64,000 bases of DNA from Corynebacterium gallinarum (lineage in GTDB: Bacteria; Actinomycetota; Actinomycetes; Mycobacteriales; Mycobacteriaceae): positions 62,001 through 126,000 of the forward strand of contig NZ_JACSPR010000001.1 of NCBI RefSeq assembly GCF_014837045.1, given 5' to 3'. Under the pieces are notes generated by a model, which did no database searches, had not been told where the DNA came from, and saw only the letters and a list, made by a program, of their open reading frames with translations. This document shows, one piece after another, positions 37,806-47,746 of the stretch (position 1 is its first letter; each line of letters opens with the position of its first letter). The position numbers were made by a program, and so were the translations under genes.

Positions 37806-39389
37806 TTAGCCCACGTAGCTTTTGACCTTATCGAAGATCTCCGGCATCCGGTCCTCCACCCGTCGGGTACAGATCCGGATCATCAGGGTGTAGAGGGCGA
37901 ACGGAATCACCAGGGCCAGGACCTGACCCAACACCACCGCCCAGGTCACACCGCCGGCATAGCCATAGATGGTGAGCGCGATGGCGGGCAGGGAGGGGAT
38001 CCACCCCAGCAGCAGTGTGGCAAACGCCGAGACGAAGGCCGCGCCCGAATACCCACTGCGATCACCCCAGGGGCTGGTGCCGGGTTTCGCGGTGGCGAAG
38101 GGATTGAAGGTGGTGGCAAACAGCGCGATGCCCGCGGTGGTGGCCAGGATTCCGAAGGTGATCACGATGATGAGCATGCTGAGATACAGGTTCCCGGCGA
38201 TCACCAGGGTGAGGATCGCAAACAGCAGCACCCCGGCGGCCACGGGGGTCATCTGCGCCAGGTGACGGCCCAGCAGCAGGGAACGAGCCGGGGCACCGGA
38301 AACCATGTTTACCCAGGTGGAGGGCCCGTCATAACCGAAATCGTTGGTGGCGATGGCCCCACCGAACACCGCCAGGATGACCAGTCCCGCGTAGATCATG
38401 AAGGTGTCGATGGTGTAGGCCTGCACCAGGAAGATGATGCCCAGCATCGGGAAGATGATCAGGGAGGCCAGGAGTCTGGAATCGCGGACCAGGTACAACA
38501 GGGACCGGAAGTAGACCGCCCAGAAGGGTGTGCTCGGCAGTGCGGCCGGGATGAGGACCCGGGCCGTGGGGTCTGCCTCCTTATGCGTCTTGGTCGGAGA
38601 TCCGGTTCCCCCGTCGAGTGGCGCTGTCAACGCCCGGTTGATCAATGCCACCCACAACCGGACACCGAGTGCGAGGTAGAAGGCCGTGAGCATGAGAAGG
38701 ATCCCAGCCATCAACCACTGCCCCGCTGCCGCGGCTTCGATGACGCCTGCAGTGGAGGCGAAGGGGGTCCACCGCACGATCTGTCCGAAGGCGTCCACAT
38801 GGGCGGAGGCGCCCTGGGAGGTCATCAGCTGGTAGGCGATGATGACCACCATGAACCCGACGGAGGCGTACAGGCTCATGCGTTCCTTGCTCACCCTCGA
38901 GGATGAGGAGGAACCGAGGGAACTGATCAGCTCACCCAGCAGCAGTGTCATCACCAGGGCGCAGGCCAGCATCACCCACACCACGGGGATCATCGCCGGT
39001 GGGTAGAACAGGGAGGACACCACGGCGGTGGTCACGGTGCAGATCACCGCCAGGATGCCCCGTGACTGCATGAGAGTGGCCACGGCCATCGCCGGGAGGA
39101 TATCCCGGGCGCGGATCGGTATGAGCGCGAAGGCTGCAGGGTGCAGCTGCCCCTCGCCAGAGGGCCACATGATGGCCGCGATGGTGTAGGCGATGGTTCC
39201 GGAGGCAACAATGCCGGCCAGGATGCCCATCGAGCCACCGGACAACCCCTCCCCCAGCATCAGCATGAAGCTGAACAGGCCGATGATTCCGTAGATGGAC
39301 ACCAGCGTGATCATGGTGATTGCGGCGTTGTTGCCGGACACCGTGCGTTTCCACATGGTGGCCTGGAGCCCCAGCAGTGTCCTGGTCAC
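37806..39389 (-). CDS. ABC-2 type exporter permease
   Basis: A 527-residue membrane protein with about twelve hydrophobic segments, consistent with two fused six-helix ABC-2 permease halves. It starts MTRTLLGLQATMWKRTVSGN and overlaps the upstream ATPase gene by 4 bp (ATGA), so translational coupling is likely. There is no substrate hint. Similar pairs in C. glutamicum at this site are annotated as ABC transporters of unknown substrate. Confidence 0.85.
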   Translation of the reverse strand: MTRTLLGLQATMWKRTVSGNNAAITMITLVSIYGIIGLFSFMLMLGEGLSGGSMGILAGIVASGTIAYTIAAIMWPSGEGQLHPAAFALIPIRARDILPAMAVATLMQSRGILAVICTVTTAVVSSLFYPPAMIPVVWVMLACALVMTLLLGELISSLGSSSSSRVSKERMSLYASVGFMVVIIAYQLMTSQGASAHVDAFGQIVRWTPFASTAGVIEAAAAGQWLMAGILLMLTAFYLALGVRLWVALINRALTAPLDGGTGSPTKTHKEADPTARVLIPAALPSTPFWAVYFRSLLYLVRDSRLLASLIIFPMLGIIFLVQAYTIDTFMIYAGLVILAVFGGAIATNDFGYDGPSTWVNMVSGAPARSLLLGRHLAQMTPVAAGVLLFAILTLVIAGNLYLSMLIIVITFGILATTAGIALFATTFNPFATAKPGTSPWGDRSGYSGAAFVSAFATLLLGWIPSLPAIALTIYGYAGGVTWAVVLGQVLALVIPFALYTLMIRICTRRVEDRMPEIFDKVKSYVG

Positions 39390-40210
39390 CGTCGCTTGTC
39401 CTCTCCGGGCTCATCCCGGCCACCGAGCCAGGACAATGATCCCTCCCCCAGTGCCGCACCACCGACCACATCCACGAACACGTCGGTCAGGGAACGCCCG
39501 CGCCGGATGTCATTGACATGCCCGGCAACCACCACGCGGCCCTGGTTGATGATGGCCACGTGATCACATAATCCCTCCACCAGTTCCATCACATGGGAGC
39601 TCAACACCACAGTGCCCCCGGCGGCGGTGAAGTTCCGCAAGATCTCCTGGATGAGTCTGCCGGATACGGGATCGACAGCCTCAAGTGGTTCATCGAGGAT
39701 GAGCACCTCGGGATTGTGCAGCAATGCCTGGGCCAGCAGGATCTTCTTGGTCATGCCGGCCGAGTAGTCCACGATCCGCTTGGCCCCCGCATCGGCGAGG
39801 CCCAGTGCGTCGAGAAGCTCCATGCTGCGTTCCTGGACCACAGTTTCGTCCAGACCGCGGAGTGCACCCACGTAACTCAACAGCTCACGACCGGTGAGCC
39901 GGTCGAAGATGGGCAGACCGTCGGCAAGTAGTCCCATGGCACGCTTGGCGCGCAACGGGTCCTCCCACACGTTGGCCCCGGCGACCCACGCCGTACCTCG
40001 GGTGGGGCGCACCAAGCCGGTGGCCATGGACAACATCGTGGTCTTACCCGCGCCGTTGGGGCCGACGATACCGTAGAGAGCCCCCCGTGGAATGTCCAGG
40101 TTGATACTGTCCGCGGCGGGCTGGCCACCGTAGATCTTGGTGAGATCACGCACGGCCAGTGCCTGGAGGGTGGGGTCGGTCAGGCGTATTCCCTGAGTCG
40201 GATCGGTCAT
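39386..40210 (-). CDS. ABC-2 type exporter ATPase
   Basis: A 274-residue ATPase. Walker A GPNGAGKTT is at about 50-58, Q-loop region about 92, signature YSAGMTKK at about 149-156 (SAG in place of SGG), Walker B LILDEPLEAVDP at about 170, and the H-loop VVLSSHVMELVE. The C-terminal 30 residues are not conserved. It forms an operon with the permease. Family members with this LSSHVMELVE pattern export drugs, peptides or lipids. Confidence 0.9.
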   Translation of the reverse strand: MTDPTQGIRLTDPTLQALAVRDLTKIYGGQPAADSINLDIPRGALYGIVGPNGAGKTTMLSMATGLVRPTRGTAWVAGANVWEDPLRAKRAMGLLADGLPIFDRLTGRELLSYVGALRGLDETVVQERSMELLDALGLADAGAKRIVDYSAGMTKKILLAQALLHNPEVLILDEPLEAVDPVSGRLIQEILRNFTAAGGTVVLSSHVMELVEGLCDHVAIINQGRVVVAGHVNDIRRGRSLTDVFVDVVGGAALGEGSLSWLGGRDEPGEDKRR

Positions 40211-40236
40211 CGGCTCATCAGCTTTCCATGAAACAA

Positions 40237-40277
40237 AAATCGGGCGGGACTATCCTGTTCATGGATAGTCCCGCCCG
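40237..40277 (-). terminator. Terminator of rlmN
   Basis: A perfect 15-bp stem (CGGGCGGGACTATCC, 40241-40255, and its complement 40263-40277) with a 7-nt loop is followed by ATTTTTG on the minus strand. It lies between rlmN and the ABC ATPase gene. Confidence 0.9.
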
Positions 40278-40337
40278 AGATTACCAGCGTTACCCTATGG
40301 ATGAATGCTGATAATGCCAATGATCAGCAGATGCAGG

Positions 40338-41435
40338 TTACTTCTCCTCCGCGGCAAGCTGACCACAGGCCGCCGCGATCTCCTGGCCCTTGGTGTCACG
40401 CACGGTACAGGGCACGCCCTGGGCGATGACACGACGGACGAACTCGTCCTGGCGTTCGCGTGGGGAGGCGTCCCACTTGGAACCCGGGGTCGGGTTCAGG
40501 GGGATGAGGTTGACGTGCACGCGGGAACCGAGCGCCTTGTGCAGCTTCTCACCCAGCATGTCGGCACGCCAGCCCTGGTCGTTGATGTCACGGATGAGCG
40601 CGTATTCGATGGAGACACGCCGGCCGGACTTGTCGGCGTAGTAGCGGGCGGCGTCGAGCACCTCGGCGACGGACCAGCGGTTATTGACCGGCACCAGCTC
40701 ATCGCGCAGTTCATCGTCCGGGGTGTGCAGGGAGACAGCCAGGGTGACGGACATGTCCTCGTCGGCAAGCTTCCTGATCGCCGGCGCCAGGCCGACAGTG
40801 GACACGGTGACGCTGCGCTGGGAGATGCCGAAACCGTCCGGGGACGGCTGGGTGATCTGACGAACCGCGGAGACCACACGCTTGTAGTTGGCCAGTGGCT
40901 CACCCATGCCCATGAACACGATGTTGGACAAACGCCCACCCTCGGCATGCATGGTCGCGGCGGCGTTGCGGACCTGATCGACGATCTCACCGATGGACAG
41001 GTTGCGGTCAAGCCCGCCCTGACCGGTGGCACAGAACGGGCAGGCCATGCCACAACCGGCCTGCGAGGAGATGCACAGGGTGGCACGATCCGGGTAACGC
41101 ATGAGCACAGATTCCAGGAGGGTGCCGTCATGGAGTTTCCAGAGGGTCTTCTGGGTGTTCTCATCATCGGCCTCCACGACGCGGAGGGGTTCCATCAGCG
41201 TCGGGAAGAGGGCCTCCTTGACCTTGGCGCGGGCGTCCTCGGGCAGGTCGGTCATGGTCATCGGGTCAGCTTCGAGCCGGCCGTAATAGTGGCGGGCGAT
41301 CTGATTGAGTCGGAACTTGGGCAGGCCGAGCTCAGAAAGCGCCTCGATCCGTTGTTCATCGGAGAGGTCTGCGAAGTGAGCCGGTGGCATACCGCGCTTG
41401 GGGGCAGAAAATACCAGGGGTAAGGGTGTAGCCAT
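40338..41435 (-). CDS. rlmN: 23S rRNA (adenine-2503-C2)-methyltransferase
   Basis: A 365-residue radical SAM enzyme that methylates A2503 of 23S rRNA (and A37 of some tRNAs). The CxxxCxxC cluster motif is in [13 protein letters not shown] (about 128-140). The conserved GMGEPLANY is near 180, and the second catalytic Cys region [16 protein letters not shown] is at the C-terminus. It follows cdsA-frr-pyrH in the same order as M. tuberculosis Rv2880c-Rv2883c, but is a separate transcript here. Confidence 0.96.
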   Translation of the reverse strand: MATPLPLVFSAPKRGMPPAHFADLSDEQRIEALSELGLPKFRLNQIARHYYGRLEADPMTMTDLPEDARAKVKEALFPTLMEPLRVVEADDENTQKTLWKLHDGTLLESVLMRYPDRATLCISSQAGCGMACPFCATGQGGLDRNLSIGEIVDQVRNAAATMHAEGGRLSNIVFMGMGEPLANYKRVVSAVRQITQPSPDGFGISQRSVTVSTVGLAPAIRKLADEDMSVTLAVSLHTPDDELRDELVPVNNRWSVAEVLDAARYYADKSGRRVSIEYALIRDINDQGWRADMLGEKLHKALGSRVHVNLIPLNPTPGSKWDASPRERQDEFVRRVIAQGVPCTVRDTKGQEIAAACGQLAAEEK

Positions 41436-41530
41436 AATATTCCCATTGTTGCACGTCGGGGACCCATCAGTCTAACTCCGGAGCCCGGGATCACCGGGGC
41501 GGCCCGGGTGTGACGCGCGCGGTCACCCGA

Positions 41531-41549
41531 CGGGATGCTTGTCGACGCC
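41531..41549 (+). repeat. 19-bp repeat CGGGATGCTTGTCGACGCC, copy 1
   Basis: Contains GCTTGTCGACG (41537-41547) and is identical over 19 bp to 50371-50389 inside yifB. This copy lies in the gap between rlmN and the LapA-like gene. Confidence 0.7.
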
Positions 41550-41626
41550 CACCCCACTGTCCATCAGTTATGTATCAATAGCGTGGATAGGTGGCGGAAT
41601 CCCGGGTTCGCGAGTTCAATGATGTT

Positions 41627-42061
41627 ATGACCAAGGACCGATCACATCCCGACGATGTCCCGCACACCGACCCCCACACCGCCCCCTACGCCGGGGATAT
41701 TCCGCCTGCCGGTGATGCTACCGCCTCGGTACCGGCGCTGCGGGGGGAGGATACCGACCCGGTTGACCATCCGGACAACCTGCACCAGGATCCCGCACCG
41801 GCATCCACACGCACCCTGGTCGGTGGAACCTGGGTCGCACTCGTGGTCGGGGCGCTGCTGCTGGTGGCCCTGCTCATCTTCATCCTGCAGAACCAGGCCC
41901 CCGTGGAGATGAACATCCTGACCTGGACCTTCGAGATCCCAGCGGGTGTCGCTTACCTGCTCAGTGCCATCACCGGTGCGTTGATCATGGCGATGGTCGG
42001 CGGGGTCCGCATGTTCGAGTACCGCCGCAAGATCAAGAAGATCCAGAAGGCACTGTCCTGA
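41627..42061 (+). CDS. LapA/DUF1049-domain membrane protein
   Basis: A 144-residue protein. A polar, Pro/Asp/His-rich N-terminal half of about 70 residues is followed by two membrane helices (about 77-97 and 115-135) carrying the LapA pattern (NQAPVEMNILTWTFEIPAGVAYLL) and a basic tail RRKIKKIQKAL. LapA-type proteins act in lipopolysaccharide or envelope assembly in other bacteria; in mycolic-acid bacteria the role is unknown. Start: ATG 41627 has no Shine-Dalgarno; GTG 41591, with TAGCGT 6 nt before it, is a leaderless alternative that adds 12 residues. Confidence 0.75.
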   Translation: MTKDRSHPDDVPHTDPHTAPYAGDIPPAGDATASVPALRGEDTDPVDHPDNLHQDPAPASTRTLVGGTWVALVVGALLLVALLIFILQNQAPVEMNILTWTFEIPAGVAYLLSAITGALIMAMVGGVRMFEYRRKIKKIQKALS

Positions 42062-42082
42062 TCGTCCCCTGAGAGTCACAGA

Positions 42083-42130
42083 AGGGGCCCGCGCCGGGGG
42101 TTGAACCACTACCCCGGGGCGGGCCCCCTT
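42083..42130. terminator. Terminator between the LapA-like gene and cdsA
   Basis: GC-rich arms (about 42083-42100 and 42113-42130; GGGGCCCGC ... GCGGGCCCC) form a long stem between two convergent genes. CTTTG follows on the plus strand and CTTCTG on the minus. Confidence 0.7.
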
Positions 42131-42149
42131 TGCTGTTTGAACCTACCTG

Positions 42150-43043
42150 TCACCCCGCGTAGGAGCTGCTCACCACGCTGAGGATCAGCCAGGTGACCAT
42201 CGCCGAGGGCAGCATGCCGTCGAGACGGTCCATCAGCCCACCGTGTCCGGGTAGGAGGTTGGACATGTCCTTGATGCCGAGGTCGCGTTTGAACTGGGAT
42301 TCCACCAGGTCGCCGAGGGTGGCGCAGATGACCAGGCAGATGCCCAGGATCACACCGAGCCACCAGTGGTGGTGCAGCAGGAAGTGCACCGCAAGCGCAC
42401 CGGTGAGCGATCCCAGGAGGATGGAACCGGCGAAACCCTCCCAGGACTTCTTCGGGCTGACCGCCGGTGCCATCGGGTGGGCGCCGAAGAACACGCCCGC
42501 TGCATAACCACCCACGTCGGAACCCACCACGCACAACATGAAGGTGAGGATGAAGAAGGTTCCGGGGACGTTGTTGTTCTCCATCAGCGACAGCATCGCC
42601 GCGAAACTGCCGAACAGCGGGATCCAGGTGAGGACGAAGATGCCCACGGAGGTATCGCGCAGGTAGTTCCTGGCCTCCTTCTCCGGGCCGTTGTAGAAGA
42701 TCCGGAAGAACATCAACACCAGAACGGTGGCCACATAGGAGGCCAGGATGCCGGAGGTCTCAAACGGCCAGGAGAACCACACCATGGCCTGCCCGCCGAT
42801 GATCATGATGGGCATGGGCAGGTGGTAGCCGGACTCCTTCAGGCGGCCACCGACCTCCCAGGTGGCGACGGCCACGGCACCGGCGACCACGAGGTACCAG
42901 CCCCAGGGGCTGAGCACGATGCCCGCGATCACCAGGAGAGCGAGACCGACGCCCACGCCGATCGCGGCCTTGAGATCACGACCCGCACTATTTTTCGGTT
43001 TGGGCATCCGCACGGTCCGGTGATGGTGCTCCGGCTCACTCAT
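42150..43043 (-). CDS. cdsA: Phosphatidate cytidylyltransferase
   Basis: A 297-residue integral membrane enzyme that makes CDP-diacylglycerol for phospholipids. About seven to eight hydrophobic segments are present. Family motifs are SPKKSWEGFAGSI near 203 and GDLVESQFKRDLGIKD at about 252 with the terminal LLPGHGGLMDRLDGML. It is the first gene upstream-to-downstream after frr on the minus strand, separated by about 155 bp. Confidence 0.95.
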   Translation of the reverse strand: MSEPEHHHRTVRMPKPKNSAGRDLKAAIGVGVGLALLVIAGIVLSPWGWYLVVAGAVAVATWEVGGRLKESGYHLPMPIMIIGGQAMVWFSWPFETSGILASYVATVLVLMFFRIFYNGPEKEARNYLRDTSVGIFVLTWIPLFGSFAAMLSLMENNNVPGTFFILTFMLCVVGSDVGGYAAGVFFGAHPMAPAVSPKKSWEGFAGSILLGSLTGALAVHFLLHHHWWLGVILGICLVICATLGDLVESQFKRDLGIKDMSNLLPGHGGLMDRLDGMLPSAMVTWLILSVVSSSYAG

Positions 43044-43198
43044 GGGGTTCTCCTCGGGGGTTCAAACTGATGAAACGCAGATCGCGTCGTCCGCTTCCCC
43101 AGGGGTGACTCCACGGGGCACGCGGGAAACAGAAGAAAGCGCCGCTCCCCCGCCCTGACTGTGACGATGAAACGACGACTCCTAAGATGATGGGGTCT

Positions 43199-43756
43199 CT
43201 AGACCTCCATCAACTCCGCTTCCTTCCGGGCAACAATCTCATCGACCTGCTCGACGTAGCGGGCGGTGACCTTGTCCAGCTCCTTCTCGGCTGCGGCGAC
43301 CTCGTCCTCGCCGAACTCGCCGTCCTTCTGGAGCTTCTTCAGCTGCTCCATGCCCTTGCGGCGGACATTGCGGATGGCGATCTTGCCGTCCTCGCCCTTG
43401 CCCTTGGCGATCTTGACCATGTCGCGGCGGCGTTCCTCGGTGAGCTGCGGAATGGTCACGCGGAGCACCTGGCCGTCGTTGGTGGGGTTGACACCGAGGT
43501 CGGAGTTGCGGATGGCGTTTTCGATGACACCCATCGAGGTCATCTCGTACGGCTTGATGATCAGCATGCGCGGCTCCGGCACGGAGATGCTGGACATCTG
43601 GGTGATCGGGGTGGGCACGCCGTAGTACTCGGCCAGGACACCGTTGAACATCGCCGGGTTGGCACGCCCGGTACGAATGGTGATCAGGTCCTCGCGGGTG
43701 TGCTCCACGGTGTTGGACATGCGTTCTTCAGAATCGAAGAGGATCTCATCAATCAT
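43199..43756 (-). CDS. frr: Ribosome recycling factor
   Basis: A 185-residue protein. The three-helix-bundle pattern is clear: [13 protein letters not shown] start, [17 protein letters not shown] near 30, and the basic [24 protein letters not shown] region near 128. It dissociates 70S ribosomes with EF-G after termination. It lies 67 bp downstream of pyrH. The start at ATG 43756 has AGGAG upstream. Confidence 0.97.
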   Translation of the reverse strand: MIDEILFDSEERMSNTVEHTREDLITIRTGRANPAMFNGVLAEYYGVPTPITQMSSISVPEPRMLIIKPYEMTSMGVIENAIRNSDLGVNPTNDGQVLRVTIPQLTEERRRDMVKIAKGKGEDGKIAIRNVRRKGMEQLKKLQKDGEFGEDEVAAAEKELDKVTARYVEQVDEIVARKEAELMEV

Positions 43757-43823
43757 TAAAGTTTCTCCTGTGCTTTCGCAGTTCAGGACTCCTTGCGGAA
43801 GCCATGTTCTCTAGACAAATCTA

Positions 43824-44555
43824 TCAGGACTGGACGAGCGTGCCGATACGCTCGCCGTTGACGGCGCGGGCAATGTTGCCGTCGGTCAGCAGGTTGAAGA
43901 CCAGGATCGGCATGTTGTTGTCCATGCACAGGCTGAAGGCGGTGGCATCGGCGACCTTGAGGGACTTCTCGATGACCTCCTTCGGGGTGATCTCCGTGAA
44001 CAGCTCGGCGCCCGGGTTCGTGCGCGGATCGGCGCTGTACACACCGTCGACGGCCTTGGCCATGAGCAGGACATCGCAGCCGATCTCCAGGGCACGCTGG
44101 GCGGCGGTGGTGTCGGTGGAGAAGTACGGCATACCCATGCCCGCACCGAAGATGACCACGCGGCCCTTCTCCAGGTGGCGCTCCGCACGGAGCGGCAGGT
44201 AGGGCTCGGCGACCTGCGCCATGTTGATGGCGGTCTGGACGCGGCATTCCACACCGTGCTGTCCGAGGAAGTCCTGCAGTGCCAGACAGTTCATGACGGT
44301 GCCGAGCATGCCCATGTAGTCCGAGCGGGCGCGGTCCATGCCCCGCTGCTGCAGCTCGGCGCCACGGAAGAAGTTGCCACCGCCGATGACCACGGCGATC
44401 TCCGCGCCGCTCTTGGCCACTTCGGCGATCTGGCGGGCGACATTGTCGACCACATCGGGGTCGATGCCGACCTTGCCGCCACCGAACATTTCACCTCCGA
44501 GCTTCAACATCACACGCTTGTAGCTGTTGCGGGGTTCTGCACTCGAGGTGGTCAC
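43824..44555 (-). CDS. pyrH: Uridylate kinase
   Basis: A 243-residue hexameric UMP kinase of the amino-acid-kinase fold. Motifs are [11 protein letters not shown] near 15, [10 protein letters not shown] near 55, [13 protein letters not shown] near 146 and [16 protein letters not shown] near 163. The start GTG 44555 ([14 protein letters not shown]) has AAGGAG upstream and matches the corynebacterial family start. The frame is open further upstream but unconserved. It makes UDP for nucleotide pools; pyrH-frr is a conserved pair. Confidence 0.97.
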   Translation of the reverse strand: MTTSSAEPRNSYKRVMLKLGGEMFGGGKVGIDPDVVDNVARQIAEVAKSGAEIAVVIGGGNFFRGAELQQRGMDRARSDYMGMLGTVMNCLALQDFLGQHGVECRVQTAINMAQVAEPYLPLRAERHLEKGRVVIFGAGMGMPYFSTDTTAAQRALEIGCDVLLMAKAVDGVYSADPRTNPGAELFTEITPKEVIEKSLKVADATAFSLCMDNNMPILVFNLLTDGNIARAVNGERIGTLVQS

Positions 44556-44858
44556 CGTGGCGTTCTCCTTCGGTTGTTGTCGACAGACCTCTTTGGGGTC
44601 TTCGTCTGTCTCATGGGCATGCCTCTGGGGCATTCCCGTTTCTGGCATCTGATCTTACAGTGTCATGGGCGCACCGGCGGGTAGGGTGCGCAGATGTGTG
44701 AGGGTGTCACGGCGGGCCCCACCGGCTGGTGGGGATTGTGCACATGATTCAGCCCCGCGCATCAGAGCAATGTCGATGGGCGGGGCTGATGGTGGTGGTG
44801 AGTTCCCCGAAACGGGGTGGTCACCACTGCCGGGGATCAGGATCCCCGGGTGGCAGGC
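44556..44858 (-). other. Gap tsf to pyrH with hairpins
   Basis: A 303-bp gap. Just after tsf are CCGGGGATC/GATCCCCGG (about 44830-44849) and CCCCG/CGGGG (44804-44817), which may form the tsf terminator, although neither is followed by a T-run. A plausible pyrH promoter was not recognised. No gene is seen. Confidence 0.35.
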
Positions 44859-45686
44859 TTAAGCCTGGCCGACCTCGAAGCGGGCGAAGGCGGTGACGGT
44901 GGCGCCAGCCTCGTCCAGCAGAGCCTTGACGGTCTTCTTGCTGTCAGCGACGGAAGCCTGCTCCAGGAGCACGTTCTCCTTGTAGAAACCGTTGAGGCGA
45001 CCCTCAACGATCTTCGGGATGGCCTGCTCCGGCTTGCCCTCCTCGCGGGTGATCTGCTCGGCGATGGAGCGCTCCTTCTCGATGACCTCGGCGGGGACGT
45101 CCTCGCGGGTCAGGTAGGAGGCGCGCAGTGCAGCGATCTGCATGGCAGCCTGACGTGCAGCAGCCTCAGCCTCGGCACCTTCACCGGAGTACGCAACCAG
45201 AACGCCGACTGATGGTGGCAGGTCAGCGGAACGGTGGTGGAGGTAGACAGCGGTGTTGTCACCCTCGAGGGTGACTGCACGACGCAGCTCGAGCTTCTCG
45301 CCGATCTTGGCGGAGAACTCCTGCAGTGCGTCCTGTGCGGACTGGCCGTCGACGTCCACTGCTGCAAGCTCCTCAGGGGAGTTGGCCTTGGCGGCGGCAG
45401 CAGCCTCGGCGATCTTGGCAGCGAAGTTCTTGAACTCATCGTTCTTGGCCACGAAGTCGGTCTCGGAGTTGACCTCGATCATGGTGTCGCCGGAGACGGC
45501 AACCAGACCCTCGGTGGCGTTGCGCTCTGCGCGCTTGCCGACATCCTTGGCGCCCTTGACGCGCAGGATCTCAACAGCCTTGTCGAAGTCTCCAGCGGAC
45601 TCCTCCAGGGCCTTCTTGCAGTCGAGCATGCCGGAACCGGTGAGTTCGCGGAGCTTCTTAACATCCGCAGCGGTGTAGTTCGCCAT
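44859..45686 (-). CDS. tsf: Elongation factor Ts
   Basis: A 275-residue nucleotide-exchange factor for EF-Tu. The N-terminal UBA-like domain ([24 protein letters not shown]) precedes the TDFVAKN motif near 75-80, followed by the two core subdomains. It follows rpsB in the conserved rpsB-tsf arrangement, but a strong hairpin lies between the two genes. The start ATG 45686 has GGAGG upstream. Confidence 0.97.
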   Translation of the reverse strand: MANYTAADVKKLRELTGSGMLDCKKALEESAGDFDKAVEILRVKGAKDVGKRAERNATEGLVAVSGDTMIEVNSETDFVAKNDEFKNFAAKIAEAAAAAKANSPEELAAVDVDGQSAQDALQEFSAKIGEKLELRRAVTLEGDNTAVYLHHRSADLPPSVGVLVAYSGEGAEAEAAARQAAMQIAALRASYLTREDVPAEVIEKERSIAEQITREEGKPEQAIPKIVEGRLNGFYKENVLLEQASVADSKKTVKALLDEAGATVTAFARFEVGQA

Positions 45687-45818
45687 TAGGGGGCGATCCT
45701 CCTTATGTATGGATAATTAATGCTTTACAAGCCTAGGTTAGGGCACATCGGCCCAGCCCGCCCGTCCTAGGTGATCGTACATGGACCACCCGGTAGCCGG
45801 TGCGGGAGACTGCCCGAA

Positions 45819-45874
45819 AAGCCCCCACGTCACGTGAAATTCTTAGGTGAAAAGTTCCATCGTCGTGGGGGCTT
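45819..45874 (-). terminator. Hairpin between rpsB and tsf
   Basis: Arms AAGCCCCCACG (45819-45829) and CGTGGGGGCTT (45864-45874) form an 11-bp stem with a loop that contains a second short hairpin. TTTTCGGG follows on the minus strand. Likely a (partial) terminator separating rpsB from tsf. Confidence 0.8.
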
Positions 45875-45898
45875 GAAGGTGCAGCTGATGTTTACAGC

Positions 45899-46777
45899 TT
45901 ATTCAGCTGCGGTCTCCTGCTGTGCCTCGGCTGCAGGAGCCTCGGTTGCGGGAGCCTCTTCGGTTGCCGGTGCCTCAGCTGCAGGAGCCTCGGTAGCCGG
46001 TGCCTCTTCGGTTGCAGCAGCCTCAGCTGGTGCGTCCTCGGACTTGGGCTCGCCGGCGGCGTCGCGCGCAGCTGCCAGCTGGCGCTCCTCGCGTGCCTTC
46101 TTGCCCTCTTCCACGGCGGTGGAGATGACGCGGGACAGCAGAGCGGTTGCGCGGATGGCATCGTCGTTGCCCGGAACCGGGAAGTCGACAACGTCAGGGT
46201 CGCAGTTGGTGTCCAGGATGGCAACAACAGGGATGTTCAGCTTGTGCGCCTCAGCGACAGCGATGTGCTCCTTGTTGGTGTCGATGATCCACAGAGCGGA
46301 CGGGATGCGGGACATGTCAGCGATACCGCTGAGGACGCGCTCCAGCTTGATGCGCTCGCGGGTCAGCATGAGGGTCTCGCGCTTGGTGCGGCCCTCGTAG
46401 CCGTCCTCAGCAGCATCCATTGCCTGGAGTTCCTTCATGCGGTGCAGACGCTTGGACACGGTCTGGAAGTTGGTGAGCATGCCACCGAGCCAGCGGTGGT
46501 TCACGTACGGCATGCCGACGCGATCTGCCTCAACCTGGACAGCTTCCTGGGCCTGCTTCTTGGTGCCGACGAACAGGATGGTGCCACCGTGTGCGACGGT
46601 CTCCTTGACGAACTCGAAGGCCTGATCGATGTAGGTCAGGGTCTGCTGGAGGTCGATGATGTAGATGCCGTTGCGCTCGGTGAAGATGAAACGACGCATC
46701 TTCGGGTTCCAGCGGCGGGTCTGGTGGCCGAAGTGCACACCAGCATCGAGAAGCTCTCGCATGGTTACGACTGCCAT
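45899..46777 (-). CDS. rpsB: 30S ribosomal protein S2
   Basis: A 292-residue S2. The conserved body covers residues 1-245 ([32 protein letters not shown] [31 protein letters not shown]). After that comes a tail of about 45 residues made of Ala/Glu/Pro/Thr repeats ([12 protein letters not shown]). Tails of this kind are present in corynebacterial S2 but are unusual elsewhere. The start ATG 46777 has AAAGGGG upstream. Confidence 0.97.
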   Translation of the reverse strand: MAVVTMRELLDAGVHFGHQTRRWNPKMRRFIFTERNGIYIIDLQQTLTYIDQAFEFVKETVAHGGTILFVGTKKQAQEAVQVEADRVGMPYVNHRWLGGMLTNFQTVSKRLHRMKELQAMDAAEDGYEGRTKRETLMLTRERIKLERVLSGIADMSRIPSALWIIDTNKEHIAVAEAHKLNIPVVAILDTNCDPDVVDFPVPGNDDAIRATALLSRVISTAVEEGKKAREERQLAAARDAAGEPKSEDAPAEAAATEEAPATEAPAAEAPATEEAPATEAPAAEAQQETAAE

Positions 46778-47013
46778 GGTAAGCCCCTTTCTTTAAGTTT
46801 TGAGTTTCGGTTTTGAAAAATGTTGTGCAGGTTTTGATCCTGCACCCTAGCGATGGGTTACCTGCCCAACACCCACAACAAGTACTGTTCTGGGACCTGG
46901 TTGAGCTGGGTTTTCGAAGAGATCTTCAAAATGCCACCGCGCGTAGTCAATGACCTGGGACTCTCATCCGCCTGGGCGGGGACAGATCCGGGCACACTGC
47001 TGGGAACAGTTTA
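46778..47013 (-). promoter_or_regulatory. rpsB promoter and long leader with attenuator-like hairpin
   Basis: On the minus strand TTTGGA ... 18 bp ... TAAACT (-10 at 47013-47008) is a good promoter, which would give a leader of about 220 nt. The last part contains GTGCAGG/CCTGCAC (46845-46839 and 46831-46825) followed by AACATTTTTC, like an intrinsic terminator 50 nt before rpsB. S2 autoregulates through its leader in enteric bacteria; a similar control here is inference. A second -10-like TAGGGT overlaps the hairpin base. Confidence 0.4.
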
Positions 47014-47161
47014 CACAGCCTGACCTGCACCTCCAAACGGTGGGAGGAGACTGTGGATAACCCCTCCCCGGATCACTTCCCACCGGTCACAACCGCTCCA
47101 CCATCCACAGGGCCGCGTTGTCGCCGGTGACAGTGCTGCGGTTGTGGGCGACCATCACACT

Positions 47162-47746
47162 ATGAGAATCACCAGTTATCCGATCCACCATGATGAGCGG
47201 CGCGTAACACACCACCTCCGACATCTGCTCCGGGCGCTGCTTGCAGTCCTTATTGTATTGGCGCTACCGCTTTCCTTCCTGTCGGACGCACGGGCCTATG
47301 TCAATCCGGCGTCGGGACTGCCCCGGGCTGGCACGGTGCTGCGGGCCTTCGACAAACCGGAGCACAACTGGTTGCCGGGACACCGCGGGGTGGACCTGCC
47401 CCTGGAGATCGGCGCGGAGGTGGTCAGCGCCGGTGACGGCATCGTGGTATTCGCCGGGATGGTGGCCGGCACCCCGACGATCTCGATTGACCACGCAGAC
47501 GGGGTGCGCACCACCTACCAGCCGGTGCACGCCCACGTCTCCACCGGCGACCCGGTCGTCGTAAAGCAGGCCATCGGGACGCTGGGGCACCCGACCACCG
47601 CCCACCCCGGACTGCAGTGGGGTGCGCGGATCGGTGATGACTACATCAACCCCGTCGGACTGCTGCCCACCCCCACCATCCGGTTGAAACCGGTCAGGCC
47701 CGCGGGTGTGCCTGCCGGAAGGCCTCCAGCAGGCGTTGGGAACTGA
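47162..47746 (+). CDS. M23/LytM-type peptidase-domain secreted protein
   Basis: A 194-residue protein with an N-terminal signal or anchor segment (ALLAVLIVLALPLSFLSDARA, cleavage near ARA). The LytM core has HRGVDLPL (metal His and Asp), VHAHVSTGD (HxH) and LQWGAR, all consistent with a zinc M23 endopeptidase fold acting on peptidoglycan. ATG 47162 (MRITSYP) is preferred over 47144. M. tuberculosis has an M23 gene (Rv2891) at the same place next to rpsB. The end overlaps the convergent xerC by 53 bp. Confidence 0.88.
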   Translation: MRITSYPIHHDERRVTHHLRHLLRALLAVLIVLALPLSFLSDARAYVNPASGLPRAGTVLRAFDKPEHNWLPGHRGVDLPLEIGAEVVSAGDGIVVFAGMVAGTPTISIDHADGVRTTYQPVHAHVSTGDPVVVKQAIGTLGHPTTAHPGLQWGARIGDDYINPVGLLPTPTIRLKPVRPAGVPAGRPPAGVGN

